Both the position numbers and the translations under genes were made by a program. From NCBI GenBank assembly GCA_030015575.1, contig CM057338.1:634810189-634874188 (forward strand): 64,000 bases of DNA, written 5' to 3'. Of the stretch, positions 1-10,556 are shown one piece after another; the first letter of the stretch is position 1; every line of letters begins with the position of its first letter. The notes under the pieces were generated by a model, which saw only the letters and a list, made by a program, of their open reading frames with translations, was not told the origin of the DNA and searched no databases. The DNA is from Agapanthus africanus (taxonomy: Eukaryota > Streptophyta > Magnoliopsida > Asparagales > Amaryllidaceae).

Positions 1-2376
1 CGGGTTCATCATGCGACTGAAGCAGCTGGCCAGATCGTAAAAACAGGGCGGCCGTATCCAAGTTGGTACGATCAAATCAAGTACCAGCCCAGTTACACAA
101 TTCCTAAGTTCCATGTCTACAAGGGGACGGACAATCCTCACCAGCATGTTGCCCAGTTCAGGGCATTCTGCGGCAACACCGGCGGTGACGAGTTTGTTGG
201 AAGTTTATCAGATACGGCGTTCGAGTGGTACTCTGAGCTCCCGAACGACTCTATTAAGACCTTCACGGAGATGGAGCTGTTGTTTACTCAGCGTTTTGTA
301 AGAGCCAGTGAACGTACCCCAATGACGGCACTGATTAGCGCCAGGGTAAAGCCAGGCGAGACATGGGTCCAATATGCTATACGGTGGCGAAACTTATGGT
401 CGAAGTGCGAGCAGCGCATTGAAGAAGCTCCCGCAGTGGGTATGTTTGTGGGAACCCTTGATCCGAAAGCAACCATCTCGCAATTTATGATGTTTTTCAA
501 GCCGACTACCTTCCAGGCCTTGATTTACAAGCTTGCGCAAATGGATCAGATAGGCTATAAACCCCCTCTTCCAAAGTCGGACTCCCGAAATGACAAAGGG
601 AAGGGAAAAGCGATCATTGTCGCTAATGCTCAACAACAACCAAGCGACTCGAAGCCGGTTGTTCGTCAAAATAATATGCGTCCGTACGTAGCCCTTGAGG
701 AAAGGCTAGGACGTTCTTACTCCTTTCCCCGCGATAAAATGAGGAGGTTATTCGAGCTGGCGTTACGCAACCGACTCATAAATCTGCCCGATCTAAAACG
801 TCCGTTGCAACCAAGTGATGTCAATGAGCCCAACTACTGTCATTATCATCGAGTACTGGGCCATCCGGTCGAAGATTGCTACGTTTTCAAAAATTGGCTT
901 GAAAACCAGTACCGACAGGGCAAATTCGCGTTATCTGACAAATGGAAGGTGAATCCCCCGCAGCCCCACACATCTAAGGGGACGAATACGCCGGGGGCAA
1001 CATGCTCCGTCGTTGAAGAAGCTCCTTGGGAGGTTGTATTATCAACCAAGACAAAGAGGATGCTAAACGATCTTCAGACATGCCCAGCGATTAGGTGGAA
1101 GAACCCGTTGGAACCGCAGGTCATTGAGGGGATGTTGAAGCCACGTCCAACTCTAAAGACCGATGGAGGTGGCTCAAGCACTCGCAACCGGCCGTCAAAA
1201 TCTTTGAAGAAGAAGAAAAAGAAATCAAAGAAGCCCGTGAAGCCTGGCGACAAGCGCTCGGACTTGCAAAAATAAATTGACGCGCTGGAGGAATACAACC
1301 AGAAGGCACAGACTCCCATTACATTCCAAGAGTTCCTCAATCACGTCTTTCAAGAGGAAGATGAGGAAGAAAGTTCATCTGATGATTCTGAAGAATGCAT
1401 GGCGAGCTGTCATGTGATTTCCCACTCGTTCATGGATGATGAGGAGACCCCTTGTACTGAAACGCCGGGGGCAGATCCTGAACCAAAAATTCTGGGGCCA
1501 TCGGATGAAGTAATTGACGCATTCCTTAGTGAAGCTCTCTTCAAAAGTAAAGCTGATCGGGAACGCGAGGCGGTCATATTTGAAAGGGTCAAGAGCTAGC
1601 GACTTGATGAAAGAGCTGAGACGATCCCGCTGGAGAAAAATGCCTCCAACATCGACAAAAGCCAATTCAAGATAAGGAAAAGGTTTGCTAAGGCCATATC
1701 AATGGGCATGAAGCTACCATCCTCAGAAGGAAAAATTACTGGTGAAATAGAAATGCACCCCTCCTATTGCTTATATCATCAGAAGGTTTCGCACACCACT
1801 TAAGAGTGCAAAGCTTTCGATAAATGGTGGCAAGGATACGTTGCTCATAGACAACGCTTCAAGCGGGAAAAGTGCAAAACTCGTCGGGAGCGAAGAAATA
1901 CGACCGAAGGGCTTAAAAGAACTACTGGCGATTGTTGCATGGTTAACACCGGCGGGTCACAAGTGCCTACATTCGGGAGCGATTCTGATGAAGAGCTGGA
2001 ACTTGCCCCTCTCTTTAAAGAGTCCACTTCGGGAAAAAAAGAAGAGCCAAAGGTTTGCGAAAATATTCGGCTGCGGAATCGGACGCTGCCTGAAAAGAAT
2101 CTCAGACCCTCAAACAGAAAAGATAAAGGGAAAGAAAAGGTCTCTGAAGATATCGTCTTAGATGACCAAGTGGTGGAGGAGTTAAGCGCCAAGGACCCGC
2201 CAAAGAAAAATAAGATGGATTACAACGTCTTAGCGCATCTGAGGAAGCTACCGTCGCAGCTCAGCATTCTTGACGCCCTTTTGCTATCAAAAGAAGCGAG
2301 AGATTCATTAATCAAGGCACTACAAGATCCGGAACAATTCCAAGCTTTCTTGGCCGAGGCAAAGATGAAAGATTAA
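1..2376 (+). pseudogene. gag: Gag region of Tat element, 5' partial, with in-frame stops
   Basis: Frame 1 is open from base 1 to a TAA at 1273-1275 and continues in the same frame past stops at 1597, 1801 and 2374. The first ~130 residues look like a plant retrotransposon gag domain (FHVYKGTDNPHQHVAQF, then FEWYSELPNDSIKTF). Near 700-960 comes a module with AYSFPRD/RSYSFPRD-type sequence and a knuckle-like YCHYHRVLGHPVEDC (Cys-His-His-Cys), followed by KNWLENQYRQGKFAL. A second knuckle-like stretch, YCLYHQKVSHTT-stop-EC, lies at about 1765-1810. A lysine-rich tail precedes the first stop. The product would be the capsid/nucleocapsid precursor. The start codon is outside the window. The broken state is certain; gag identity rests on family resemblance. 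Confidence 0.75.
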
Positions 2377-2385
2377 TTAGAGGAA

Positions 2386-3265
2386 GTGCACACGGCCGAT
2401 GTCGCTTTTGGTGATGAAGACCTTCTCCTTGGGACGTGCGAACTCAATCGCCCCCTTTATGTCTCAGGATACTATCACGATATAAAAATAGGCAAAATCC
2501 TGATCGATAATGGATCTTCTGTTAACCTCCTCAATGTGCGGGTGTTTAAAGAAATCTGCATGAGCGTCCAGCACTATCTCCGGGTTCGACTCCCAGTCAT
2601 CAAGAACTCTTGGGTCTGTGATACTGACGCTACGCTTTGGGCTACTCGTCACGGACATTAAGTTCCACGTCATAGACGCCAAGACATGCTACAACGCTCT
2701 GCTTGGCCGACCGTGGTTACACGAGTACAACATTATCCCTTCTACGCAACATCAGTGTATGAAGTATTCTAAGGATGGTCTCGAGAATACCGTGGCGAGA
2801 GAACTGAACCCGTTCTCTGTGAATGAGGTCCGCAAATATGAAGATGCCAAATACTTCTTACCGGATTTCGAAGACACGGAGAGGTGTCACAAGCCAGAGA
2901 ACAAAGCTAATGCCACCATCCCTGTCTTCGGTAATGATACAGAAGAAGAGGAGAAGATAGTTTATTCGGGTCCACCCCAACACAGCATGCCAGGACCGTC
3001 CACTCCTACGTTGATCTTTGGTAGCGACTCGGAAGATGAGGTCCATGCTGTTTTCTCTGCTCGACCTTCAATACGAATGTCCGCTGACGAAGAACAAAGT
3101 CTACAAGTTGCCATGGTGCCGCTTAGACACCGTAAAGAACTGGATGCACTTGATATTTACAATGTAGAAGAGCTGCAAACGTTCTATATCCCTCCCAGGA
3201 AAGAAAGTGAAAAAGCAATTCTATTCTACCGATCTCAAGAAACCAAAGTGGAGAAAGAAATCTGA
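2386..3265 (+). pseudogene. pro: Aspartic protease region with frameshift
   Basis: The retropepsin-like motif GKILIDNGSSVNLL at about 2491-2532 fits the Tat protease, whose active site often reads D-x-G-S rather than DTG. It is in frame 1. The second half, with FHVIDAKTCYNALLGRPWLH, is in frame 2 from about 2579. One frame change therefore falls between ~2555 and ~2580, inside the protease fold. Everything from here to the end of integrase stays in frame 2. An in-frame TGA closes this stretch at 3263-3265. The protein would process the Gag-Pol precursor but cannot be made intact from this copy. Confidence 0.7.
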
Positions 3266-4192
3266 CATTGCGCGGATCCTACGCTCGACAGGCTTCAGCC
3301 TATCCGTCTTCCCAGATATTATACGGAAGGTTTGAAAAAGCTGCTAAAATGCCAGGGGATATCCTTCAAGCAGATCGTTCGAAAAGCCAAGTTCTATGAC
3401 AAAGTCTGGAACGTTCCCGGTACTCAACGCAAACTGCCTAATGGGAGAATGGGGACAAAAGGACTTGGATACATCCGGTCAAAGAAACGAGAGCTACTAA
3501 ACAGCTGCTATGTCATGTATGACTTCGATGAAGAAATGGATGCTCAATGGGAGGACGCTAATCCTGAGCCAGTGAAAGTTCCAGATGCAAAAGAGCTCAG
3601 TCCGTCGTTCAAAGAACAAATGGACAAGCTTATAAGGGAAGCGGGTCAAAAAGTCCGGGACGATCATAACCGCGAAATGGTCATCTACGAGAAAGCCAAA
3701 ACGCAACGCCTTCTCCAATAGGCCGTGAAAGATGAAAATGCCGCTCCTTGTCAACCTGTTATAAAGAAAGCTCGACGCAGAGGCAGAAACAAGTCGAAAC
3801 GCGAAAAAGGCGCTCAAAAGCAACGAAGCGGGGCTAAGAGGCCATGCAAGCGGGAGCCGAGAGGTTCCGATCTATCCCTTATGAGAAAATTGGGTCGGGC
3901 ATACTCTTTTCCTCGGGACAAGTCCAAGAAAATACTTGACCTCGCTCTAAAACATCAGATGCTTACACTGCCGGAGTCTAAACACCTCGAACAAGCAGGC
4001 GAAGTCTCACACCCAGACTATTGCTTTTATTACCGAGTGGTAGGGCATCCTCTCGAAGACTGCTTTACCTTCAAGAATTGGGTCGAAGATCAGTATCAGC
4101 TTGGCAAGTTCGCTCTGCCCGACAATTGGAGGGTAGCGCCACCACAGAAGCACGAACCCAAGGCCACGAAAGAAGAACCAGTGCCACATTAG
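3266..4192 (+). pseudogene. Linker between protease and RT with second knuckle-like module
   Basis: Frame 2 continues through stops at 3719 and 4190. The first half contains NGRMGTKGLGYI, weakly like a glycine-rich G-patch core. The second half repeats the gag module: GRAYSFPRDKSKKILDLAL, then YCFYYRVVGHPLEDC with FKNWVEDQYQLGKFALPDNW. This clearly corresponds to the 700-960 module of gag, including the spacing between blocks. Why such a module sits after protease is unclear; it may be an internal duplication that spread before this copy decayed. The family assignment is secure from position; the function is unknown. Confidence 0.6.
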
Positions 4193-4219
4193 GATTGGAA
4201 GCGAATTCGTACTTGTCAC

Positions 4220-5890
4220 GTGATAATGATATCAAAAGAAGAACCCGAGGACATGGATGACCTTCCCTGGTGCTTCGAAAACAGCAACGACGAGGTAATC
4301 TCAGAATTCCCACCAGCGCCAAAAGAGCTGGAAGATGGAATCCATACCACTGCAGACAACCTCAAGAAAATTGAGTTAGGAACGGCGAACGATCCGCGAC
4401 CGACATTCATTAGCGAGCTGCTGTCTGAAGAGAAGGTGGCTTCATTAAAAGACCTGCTTATGCAGCACAAAGATTGCTTCGCATGGAACTATTCCAAAAT
4501 GCCGGGACTAGATCCAGAAATTGCTGTAAATAAATTGGCGATATCCCCGAACTTCAAGCCGGTTAAACAGGCGCCAAGATGAATGCGGCTCGAGCTTGAG
4601 ATGAGTATCAATGCCGAGGTCAAGAAGCTGATCGACTCAGGCTTTATCCAGGAGGTTCAATATCCTGAATGGATCGCCAACGTCCTCCCGGTAATAAAGA
4701 AAAACGGGACAGTGCGCATATGCGTGGACTTCCGGGATCTCAATAAAGCCTGCCCGAAGGACGATTTCCCAGTGCCAGTCACCGAACTGATGATAGACAA
4801 TACGTCCACTCATGAGGTTTTCTCCTTCATGGATGGCTCATCAGGGTATAACCAGATAAAAATGCATCTCGAAAACCAGAAGCACACAGCCTTCAGGACT
4901 CCTTTGGGTATATTCTGCTACAAGGTGATGCCCTTCGGTTTAAAGAACGCCGGTGCCACCTACCAGAGGGCCATGACGAAGATCTCCGATGACCTCATAC
5001 ACGAAATCGTCGAATTCTATATCGATGATCCCGTGGTTAAAAGAAAATCGTACGAGGAACATCTCGAGCATCTGAAGACCGTATTTCAACGCCTTCGACA
5101 ATACGACTTGAAGATGAACCCTCTCAAGTGTGCATTCGAGGTTTCCTCAGGAAAATTCCTAGGATTCATCATCCGACATCGAGGTATCGAAATAGATCCG
5201 TCAAAGATCAAGGCGATCATGGAAATGCCTCTGCCAAGGACTCTCAAACAACTGCGGTCTCTCCAAGGGAAGCTCGCGTATATACGGCGATTTATAGCCA
5301 ACCTTTCAGGCAAGTGCCGTCCTTACAGCCACTTGATGAAGAAGGGAACCCCGTTCGTCTGGGACCAAAAATGCCAAAGCGCGCTAGATGAGATCAAGCA
5401 ATACCTGCAGAACCCGCCGCTGTTGGCTGCTCCGGTTAAGGGAAAACCTCTCATTCTTTATACAACCGCCCTCGAAGGTTCCATAGGCGCATTATAGGCA
5501 CAAGGGAACGATCAAGGGAAAGAAAGAGCACTCTACTACTTAAGTCGAGTTCTACTGGGGGCAGAAAGCAACTACTCCCCCATCGAAAAACACTGCCTGG
5601 CGTTAATCTTCGCGATAACAAAGCTCAGGCACTATGCGTTGGTGCATGAGGTCCGTCTCATTTCAAAGGCGGACCCCCTTAAATATTTAATATCAAAGGC
5701 CATATTGAAGGGGCGACTCGCTAAATAGGCCCTGCTCTTGATGGAGTTCTCGATAACCTATCAGCCTCTCAAGGCAGTAAAAGGCCAGGCCATCACCGAT
5801 TTCCTCGCTGAGCATCCGATAGCCGCCGATTCTCCTATAAATTGCGATCTTCCAGACGAACATGCGTTTGACACGATCGACGGTGGTGAT
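4220..5890 (+). pseudogene. pol: Reverse transcriptase and first RNase H of Tat element
   Basis: An RT-proximal segment (DCFAWNYSKMPGLDPE) is followed by the RT palm: VRICVDFRDLNKACPKDDFP, FMDGSSGYNQI, FRTPLGIFCYKVMPFGLKNA and the catalytic YIDD at about 5020-5031. The RNase H connection and domain follow (ALYYLSRVLLGAE, EKHCLALIFA, ITDFLAEHP). Stops at 4580 (TGA), 5495 (TAG) and 5726 (TAG) break it without shifting the frame. The catalytic RT aspartates are still readable, so decay is mainly by stop codons. In an intact element this enzyme copies the RNA genome into DNA and removes the template strand. Confidence 0.88.
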
Positions 5891-6634
5891 ACCCCATGGG
5901 AGCTTTATTTCGATGGAGCATCTTCCGTAAAGAAGCGCAAACAAAGTACCCCTATAATAAAATCGGGGGTAGGACTCATCTTTGTAACTCCACAGAGAGG
6001 GATAATGCGTTTTGCTTTCTCCTTAACAGAGCCGAGGACTAACAATGAAGCCGAATATGAAGCTTTGATACCAGGACTCGAGATCGCCGTTGACATGGGA
6101 ATTGAAAACCTCCTCATATACGGAGATTCTCAACTGGTCGTTAGTCAAGTAAACGGCGACTACCAAACGTGCAAACCGGAGTTGGTGAAGTATGGGGAAA
6201 AGGTGCAACAACTGTTGACCCAAATTCCCTCCTATACTTTGGAAAGTATACCGCGCGCAGAAAACAGCAAAGCAGACGCGCTGGCCAAACTTGATAAAGA
6301 ACTGGCTGACGAGAACCTCGATGACGTTAGAATCGTGGTACAAAGCCGTCGGGTGCTTGCCCCAGCAAAAATATCTCCGGAATCATCCGAAGAGAAGGGA
6401 GCGACTGAAAAGACGACCTTGCAAATAGAAGACCGGGAAAAGGCTGAGGATTGGAGGGAAGTTTTCATCGACTACTTTAAGTCCCACCGTAAGCCTGAAG
6501 AAACGTCCACAAGACATCAGCTCATGAAACGAGCTCTGTCTTTCGCCTTCGTCAATGATACTCTATACAAGAGGTCGTTCGATTCTCTGTGGCTGAGATG
6601 CTTAGGACCTGACGAAGCGAAAAGAGTCGTTTAG
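5891..6634 (+). pseudogene. Second, archaeal-type RNase H of Tat element
   Basis: The segment after the first RNase H begins PWELYFDGASS and holds the four acidic positions of an RNase HI fold: FDGAS (Asp), NNEAEYEAL (Glu), YGDSQLV (Asp) and ENSKADALAKL (Asp). All four are present. In Tat elements this extra RNase H is acquired and is thought to support or replace the older domain, which has weak catalytic motifs here. About 100 residues of charged linker follow before integrase. The stretch ends at a TAG at 6632-6634 inside what would be continuous polyprotein. Identification is strong. Confidence 0.85.
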
Positions 6635-7702
6635 GAAGTTCATGACGGACTCTGTGGTTCTCATCAAGCAGGCCCAAAGATGAAGTTGAAGATCAAGCGG
6701 ATGGGCTACTACTGGCCCACGATGATTCAGGACTACCTCGAATATGCGAAGAAATGCCACTCATACCAAATTCATGGGGATTTCATCCATCAGCATCCAA
6801 ATCCGCTACACCCAACGGTGGCTAGCTGGCCGTTCGAAATGTGGGGAACTGACATAGTCGGCCCCATCGAACCAGCATCGTCCAGGGGACATCGTTTCAT
6901 CCTGGCGACGACTGACTACTTCTCCAAATGGGCAGAAGCTGTACCATTAAGAGAAGTGAAGACGGAGAATATCCTCCACTTCTTCAAGACGCACGTCATA
7001 TATCGGTTTGGAACGCTAAGACGGATCATCTCCGATAACGGGCCAACCTACAGAAGCCACAAGATTAGTCGCTTCGCACAGCAGCATAAGATAGACTGGA
7101 GATATTCTTCAGTTTACAATCCGTGAGCTAATGGTCTAGCTGAAGCCTTCAACAAGACCCTGATGAAAATCATGAAAAAGACGGTGTCCCGAAATAAGAA
7201 ATACTGGCACAAGAGACTGCAAGAGGCACTTTGGGCGTATCGAACTACGTTCAAGACGGCCACGAACACAACGCCGTACGCGTTGGTATTTGGGACGCAA
7301 GCAGTACTCCCCCTCGAGATAGAGTTACCCTCTCTACGAGTGGCAGTCCACTACGAGCTGACGGACGAAGAAAATGCTCACCTTCGGCTTGAGGAGCTTG
7401 ACGCCCTTGATGAAACTCGGCTCATAGCGCAACAAAATCTGGAAGCTTATAAAGCAAAGATGACGCGTTCATACGAAAGATTGACCCGACCAAGGATAAT
7501 CCGCCAAGGCGAACTCGTGCTAGTGGTCAAAAGGCCTATGATCCCCAATCGCGCCATGCGGGGAAAATTCGTGCCAAACTATGAAGGCCCATACATCATA
7601 GATAAAGTTTACCAGGGAGGGGCCTATCTACTCATGGACATGCACGGTGAAAGGCCTTTCAGGCCAATAAACGGTCGCTTCCTAAAGAAATACTACGCTT
7701 AA
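6635..7702 (+). pseudogene. pol: Integrase of Tat element
   Basis: The zinc-binding region shows VHDGLCGSH but KKCHSYQ where a second Cys is expected, so one zinc ligand appears replaced by Tyr. The catalytic core keeps all three acids: WGTDIVGPI, IISDNGPTY and ANGLAEAFNKTL. A TGA at 7124-7126 lies just before the ANGLAEAF block. The C-terminal part (KRYWHKRL-like, LWAYRTTFKTATNTTPY, VYQGGAYLL, NGRFLKKYYA) ends in a TAA at 7700-7702, which is probably the natural polyprotein end. In life it inserts the DNA copy into the host chromosome. Confidence 0.87.
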
Positions 7703-7883
7703 TAAGCCACAGCCTAGGTCAATGATAGATGACGACGACTATGTCCGCTCGTTATCCTCCAAAGCTCAAGATTTATAAGCAGTAGCCAGCCTTCTTAATG
7801 ACGGACCGAAACGTCCTTAAACTACTACCGCAGCATCCTTAGGCTGACGAGATAAAAAAAAGAGAAAAAAAAATGATAAAAAC

Positions 7884-8150
7884 GGTATGTCCATAAGCAA
7901 GATGGGCATGGATGAAAACCCGAAAGGGCTCCGTGAGTAAAAACAGCAGGGGTACCGGCGAATGTTCGTGAAAACCCGAAAGGGCGCGACCTCATTAAAA
8001 TATATATATATATATATATAAAGAATAAAAAAATAGGTATGTCCATAAGCAAAAAGGGCACGGATGAAAACCCGAAAGGGCTCCGTGAGTAAAAACAATA
8101 GGACTACCGGCAAGTGTTTGTGAAAACCCGAAAGGGTGCAACCTCGTCAA
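7884..8150 (+). repeat. 152-bp direct duplication in Tat 3' region
   Basis: A unit starting GGTATGTCCATAAGC at 7884 recurs at 8036, a period of 152 bases. Each unit carries two copies of GAAAACCCGAAAGGG. A (TA)n tract at about 8001-8020 separates the units. Confidence 0.8.
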
Positions 8151-8156
8151 AGGACA

Positions 8157-8372
8157 CTTACAAGATCCTCTCGACCTTGTAAGGAGAAACCACCCGCGTG
8201 AGATCCTTACAACTCACAAGGGAGCAACGCACTTAGGGATCCCCAAGATTCCTAAGGAGAAAATACACTTACGAGATCCTCATGACTCGTAAGGAGAACT
8301 CTCTTTATGGGACCCTCACGGCTCATAAGATTTGAAAGTCTTAAGTTACAGAGATCTGAACCTGTGCTTAAG
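8157..8372 (+). repeat. Hairpin block 1 (five short hairpins plus terminal hairpin)
   Basis: Successive inverted repeats with ~9-12 nt loops of type ATCCTCNCGA: CTTACAAG/CTTGTAAG (8157-8183), GTGAG/CTCAC (8198-8217), CTTAGGGATC/GATTCCTAAG with one wobble (8232-8256), CTTACGAG/CTCGTAAG (8268-8293) and TTATGGG/CTCATAA with one wobble (8305-8328). A longer hairpin, CTTAAG..ACAG/CTGT.CTTAAG, follows at 8340-8372. Hairpins are joined by GGAGAA-like spacers. The same order recurs in two further blocks. Confidence 0.75.
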
Positions 8373-8509
8373 AAAACCCCCCACAACCTGTGATGTTGCC
8401 AAACAAGTGGTCCAGTACTGGATCTTGTATACAATCCACGGGCGCGAATAAACATTTCCCTAACCAAGTCTCATCCGTGACTGGGGATATGTTCGCATGG
8501 TGAACAACC

Positions 8510-8723
8510 CTTATAAATCCTCTCGATTAATGAGGAGAAAACCCTCCTGTAGGATCCATACGACTTACAGAGGAAACGAACACTTAGGAATCCTCATGAT
8601 TCCTAAGGAGAAAATACACCTACAAGATCCTCACGACTTGTAGGGAGAAATAACTTCGCGAGACCCTTACGGCTCATGAAGTCAAAAGCCTTAGTCGACA
8701 GGACCTTAACCCTACTCGCTAAG
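8510..8723 (+). repeat. Hairpin block 2
   Basis: The same layout as the block at 8157-8372 with different stems: CTTATAAATC/GATTAATGAG (8510-8534), CTGTAGG/CTTACAG (8547-8570), CTTAGGAATC/GATTCCTAAG, perfect over 10 bp (8583-8607), CCTACAAG/CTTGTAGG (8619-8644) and CTTCGCGAG/CTCATGAAG (8654-8681). A terminal hairpin CTTAG/CTAAG spans 8690-8723. Several stems differ from block 1 on both arms at once. Confidence 0.75.
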
Positions 8724-8844
8724 CCACCCTTGTTCGACATCGACAGAGGCAAATGATGATTCGCTCCTGGTAATATCCCAGTTGTAGTGGTGCTGATACC
8801 GAAATTGGTTTACAGCGAAACGTCTGTAGGCCGCACATGCATGC

Positions 8845-9115
8845 AAAATAGCCGAAATGATGGGGCAACTTGCAATAAAAAGCAGCAAGTAAAAATGTAT
8901 GCATGCAAAATAGCTGAAATGATTGGGCAACTCACAATAAAAAGCAGCGAGTAAAAATTAAAAAAATAGCCGAAATGATTGGGCAACTCGCAATAAAAAG
9001 CAGCGAGTAAAAATAAAATAAACAGCCGAAATGTTTGGGCACCGCGAAAAATAGCCGAAATGATTGGGCAATCGCGACCTTCGCGATATAAAAACTGAAA
9101 TGATAGAGCATCGCG
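8845..9115 (+). repeat. ~56-62 bp tandem repeat with internal hairpin
   Basis: Units starting AAAATAGCYGAAATGA occur at 8845, 8907, 8963 and 9048, with degenerate units near 9021 and 9093. Each early unit ends in an inverted repeat around CAATAAAAAGCA: ACTTGC/GCAAGT in the first, ACTCGC/GCGAGT in the third. Confidence 0.75.
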
Positions 9116-9293
9116 GAAATAAAACAAAAAAAATGATGATAAAACTTCGACCCTACAGTTGAGATCACATCGATCCCTGTATACAATCCAAGGGCGCAAA
9201 CAAGGAGGGAACCATACTTTCCCAACAGGCTCCGCCAGAAAACGAAGCCAGATCTAGACGATTCATCCCAACTCCGAAGAAACCAGTGTCTTC

Positions 9294-10190
9294 GGCAAAT
9301 ACCTCAACTCAGGGAAACAAACAATCCTTGACGAGAGCCTCCTGATTCGTGTCGACTCGCAGAGCAACCAGTGCCTCCGTGGGAAATTCTCGACTCGTTT
9401 CAACACTAGGGAAACAAATAATCCTTGGCGCTAGGGAAACAAATAATCCTTAGCAAATACCTCAACTCAGGGAAACAAACAATCCTTGACGAGAGCCTCC
9501 TGACCCGCGTCGACTCGCAGAGCAACTAGTGTCTCCGTGGGAAATTCTCGACTCGTTTCAACACCAGGGAAACAAATAATCCTTGGCGCTAGGGAAACAA
9601 ATAATCCTTGGCAAATACCTCAACTCAGGGAAACAAACAATCCTTGACGGGAGCCTCCTGATTCGCGTCGACTCGCAGAGCAACCAGTGCCTCCGTGGGA
9701 AATTCTCGACTCGTTTCAACACCAGGGAAACAAATAATCCTTGGCGCTAGGGAAACAAATAATCCTTAGCAAATACCTCAACTCAGGGAAACAAACAATC
9801 CTTGACGAGAGCCTCCTGATTCGCGTCGACTCGCAAAGCAACCAGTGCCTCCGTGGGAAATTCTCGACTCATTTCAACACCAGGGAAACAAATAATCCTT
9901 GGCGCTAGGGAAACAAATAATCCTTAGCAAATACCTCAACTCAGGGAAAGAAATAATCCTTGACGAGAGCCTCCTGATTCGCGTCGACTCGTAGAGCAAT
10001 CAGTGCCTCCGTGGGAAATTCTCGGCTCGTTTCAGTACCATGGAAACAAATAATCCTTAGCGCTAAGGAAACAAATAATACTTAGCAAATACCTCAACTC
10101 AGGGAAACAAACAATCCTTGACGAGAGCCTCCTGATTCGCGTCGGCTCGCAGAGAAACCAGTGTCTCCGCTGGAAAATCCCGGATTCGTC
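9294..10190 (+). repeat. 158-bp tandem array, about 5.6 copies
   Basis: The phrase ACCTCAACTCAGGGAAA starts at 9301, 9459, 9617, 9775, 9933 and 10091, exactly 158 bases apart each time. Units contain GGGAAACAAATAATCCTT twice and CGTCGACTCGCAGAG once, with a few substitutions per unit. Satellite-like arrays in the region between integrase and 3' LTR are known in Tat/Ogre elements. Apart from the hairpin blocks, nothing else is evident between 9115 and 10340. Confidence 0.92.
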
Positions 10191-10342
10191 TCAACTTGCA
10201 AGATGAAGCCTCAGGCAGCAGGGACTAAAAAACTTGCTTCCTGAACAATGGGACCCTGCAAGTCGATCTAAAATGGTCTCTTGCATACTATTGACGGGTC
10301 TCACTTTCCAAAGTCGAGTTTGGACAAGGAGGGAAACAACCG

Positions 10343-10556
10343 CTTACGGGTCCTCTCGACTCGTAAGAGGGAAAAATTCTCTTATAGGATCCTTACGACT
10401 TACAAGAGAAAATACACTTAGGAACTCTCACGATTCCTAAGGAGAAAACCCACCTACGAGATCCTCTCGATCCGTAGGGAGAAAAGTCTCTATGAGACCC
10501 CCACGGCTCATAGAGTTGAAAAGTCTTAGGCAGCAGATATGAACCTGCGGCCTAAG
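10343..10556 (+). repeat. Hairpin block 3
   Basis: A third copy of the five-hairpin layout: CTTACGGG/CTCGTAAG (10343-10367), CTCTTATAGG/CTTACAAGAG (10379-10408), CTTAGGAA/TTCCTAAG (10417-10441), CCTACG/CGTAGG (10453-10478) and CTCTATGAG/CTCATAGAG, perfect over 9 bp (10488-10515). The terminal hairpin CTTAGGCAGCAG/CTGCGGCCTAAG spans 10525-10556 with one mismatch. It lies ~1.6 kb from the other two blocks, beyond the 158-bp array. Confidence 0.75.

Noticed and set aside
3425-3480. G-patch domain in the Tat linker
   Set aside because: Only a short glycine-rich phrase (MGTKGLGYI) is seen; too little to call the domain, so mentioned only as a weak resemblance.
8712-9225. Minus-strand ORFs of 61-129 aa
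   Set aside because: They read through the ~60-bp repeat and consist of repeated words; the chance result of a repeat lacking stops in one frame.
9294-10190. CRISPR-like regular repeat
   Set aside because: The whole 158-bp unit is repeated with no unique spacers, and the setting is plant retrotransposon DNA.
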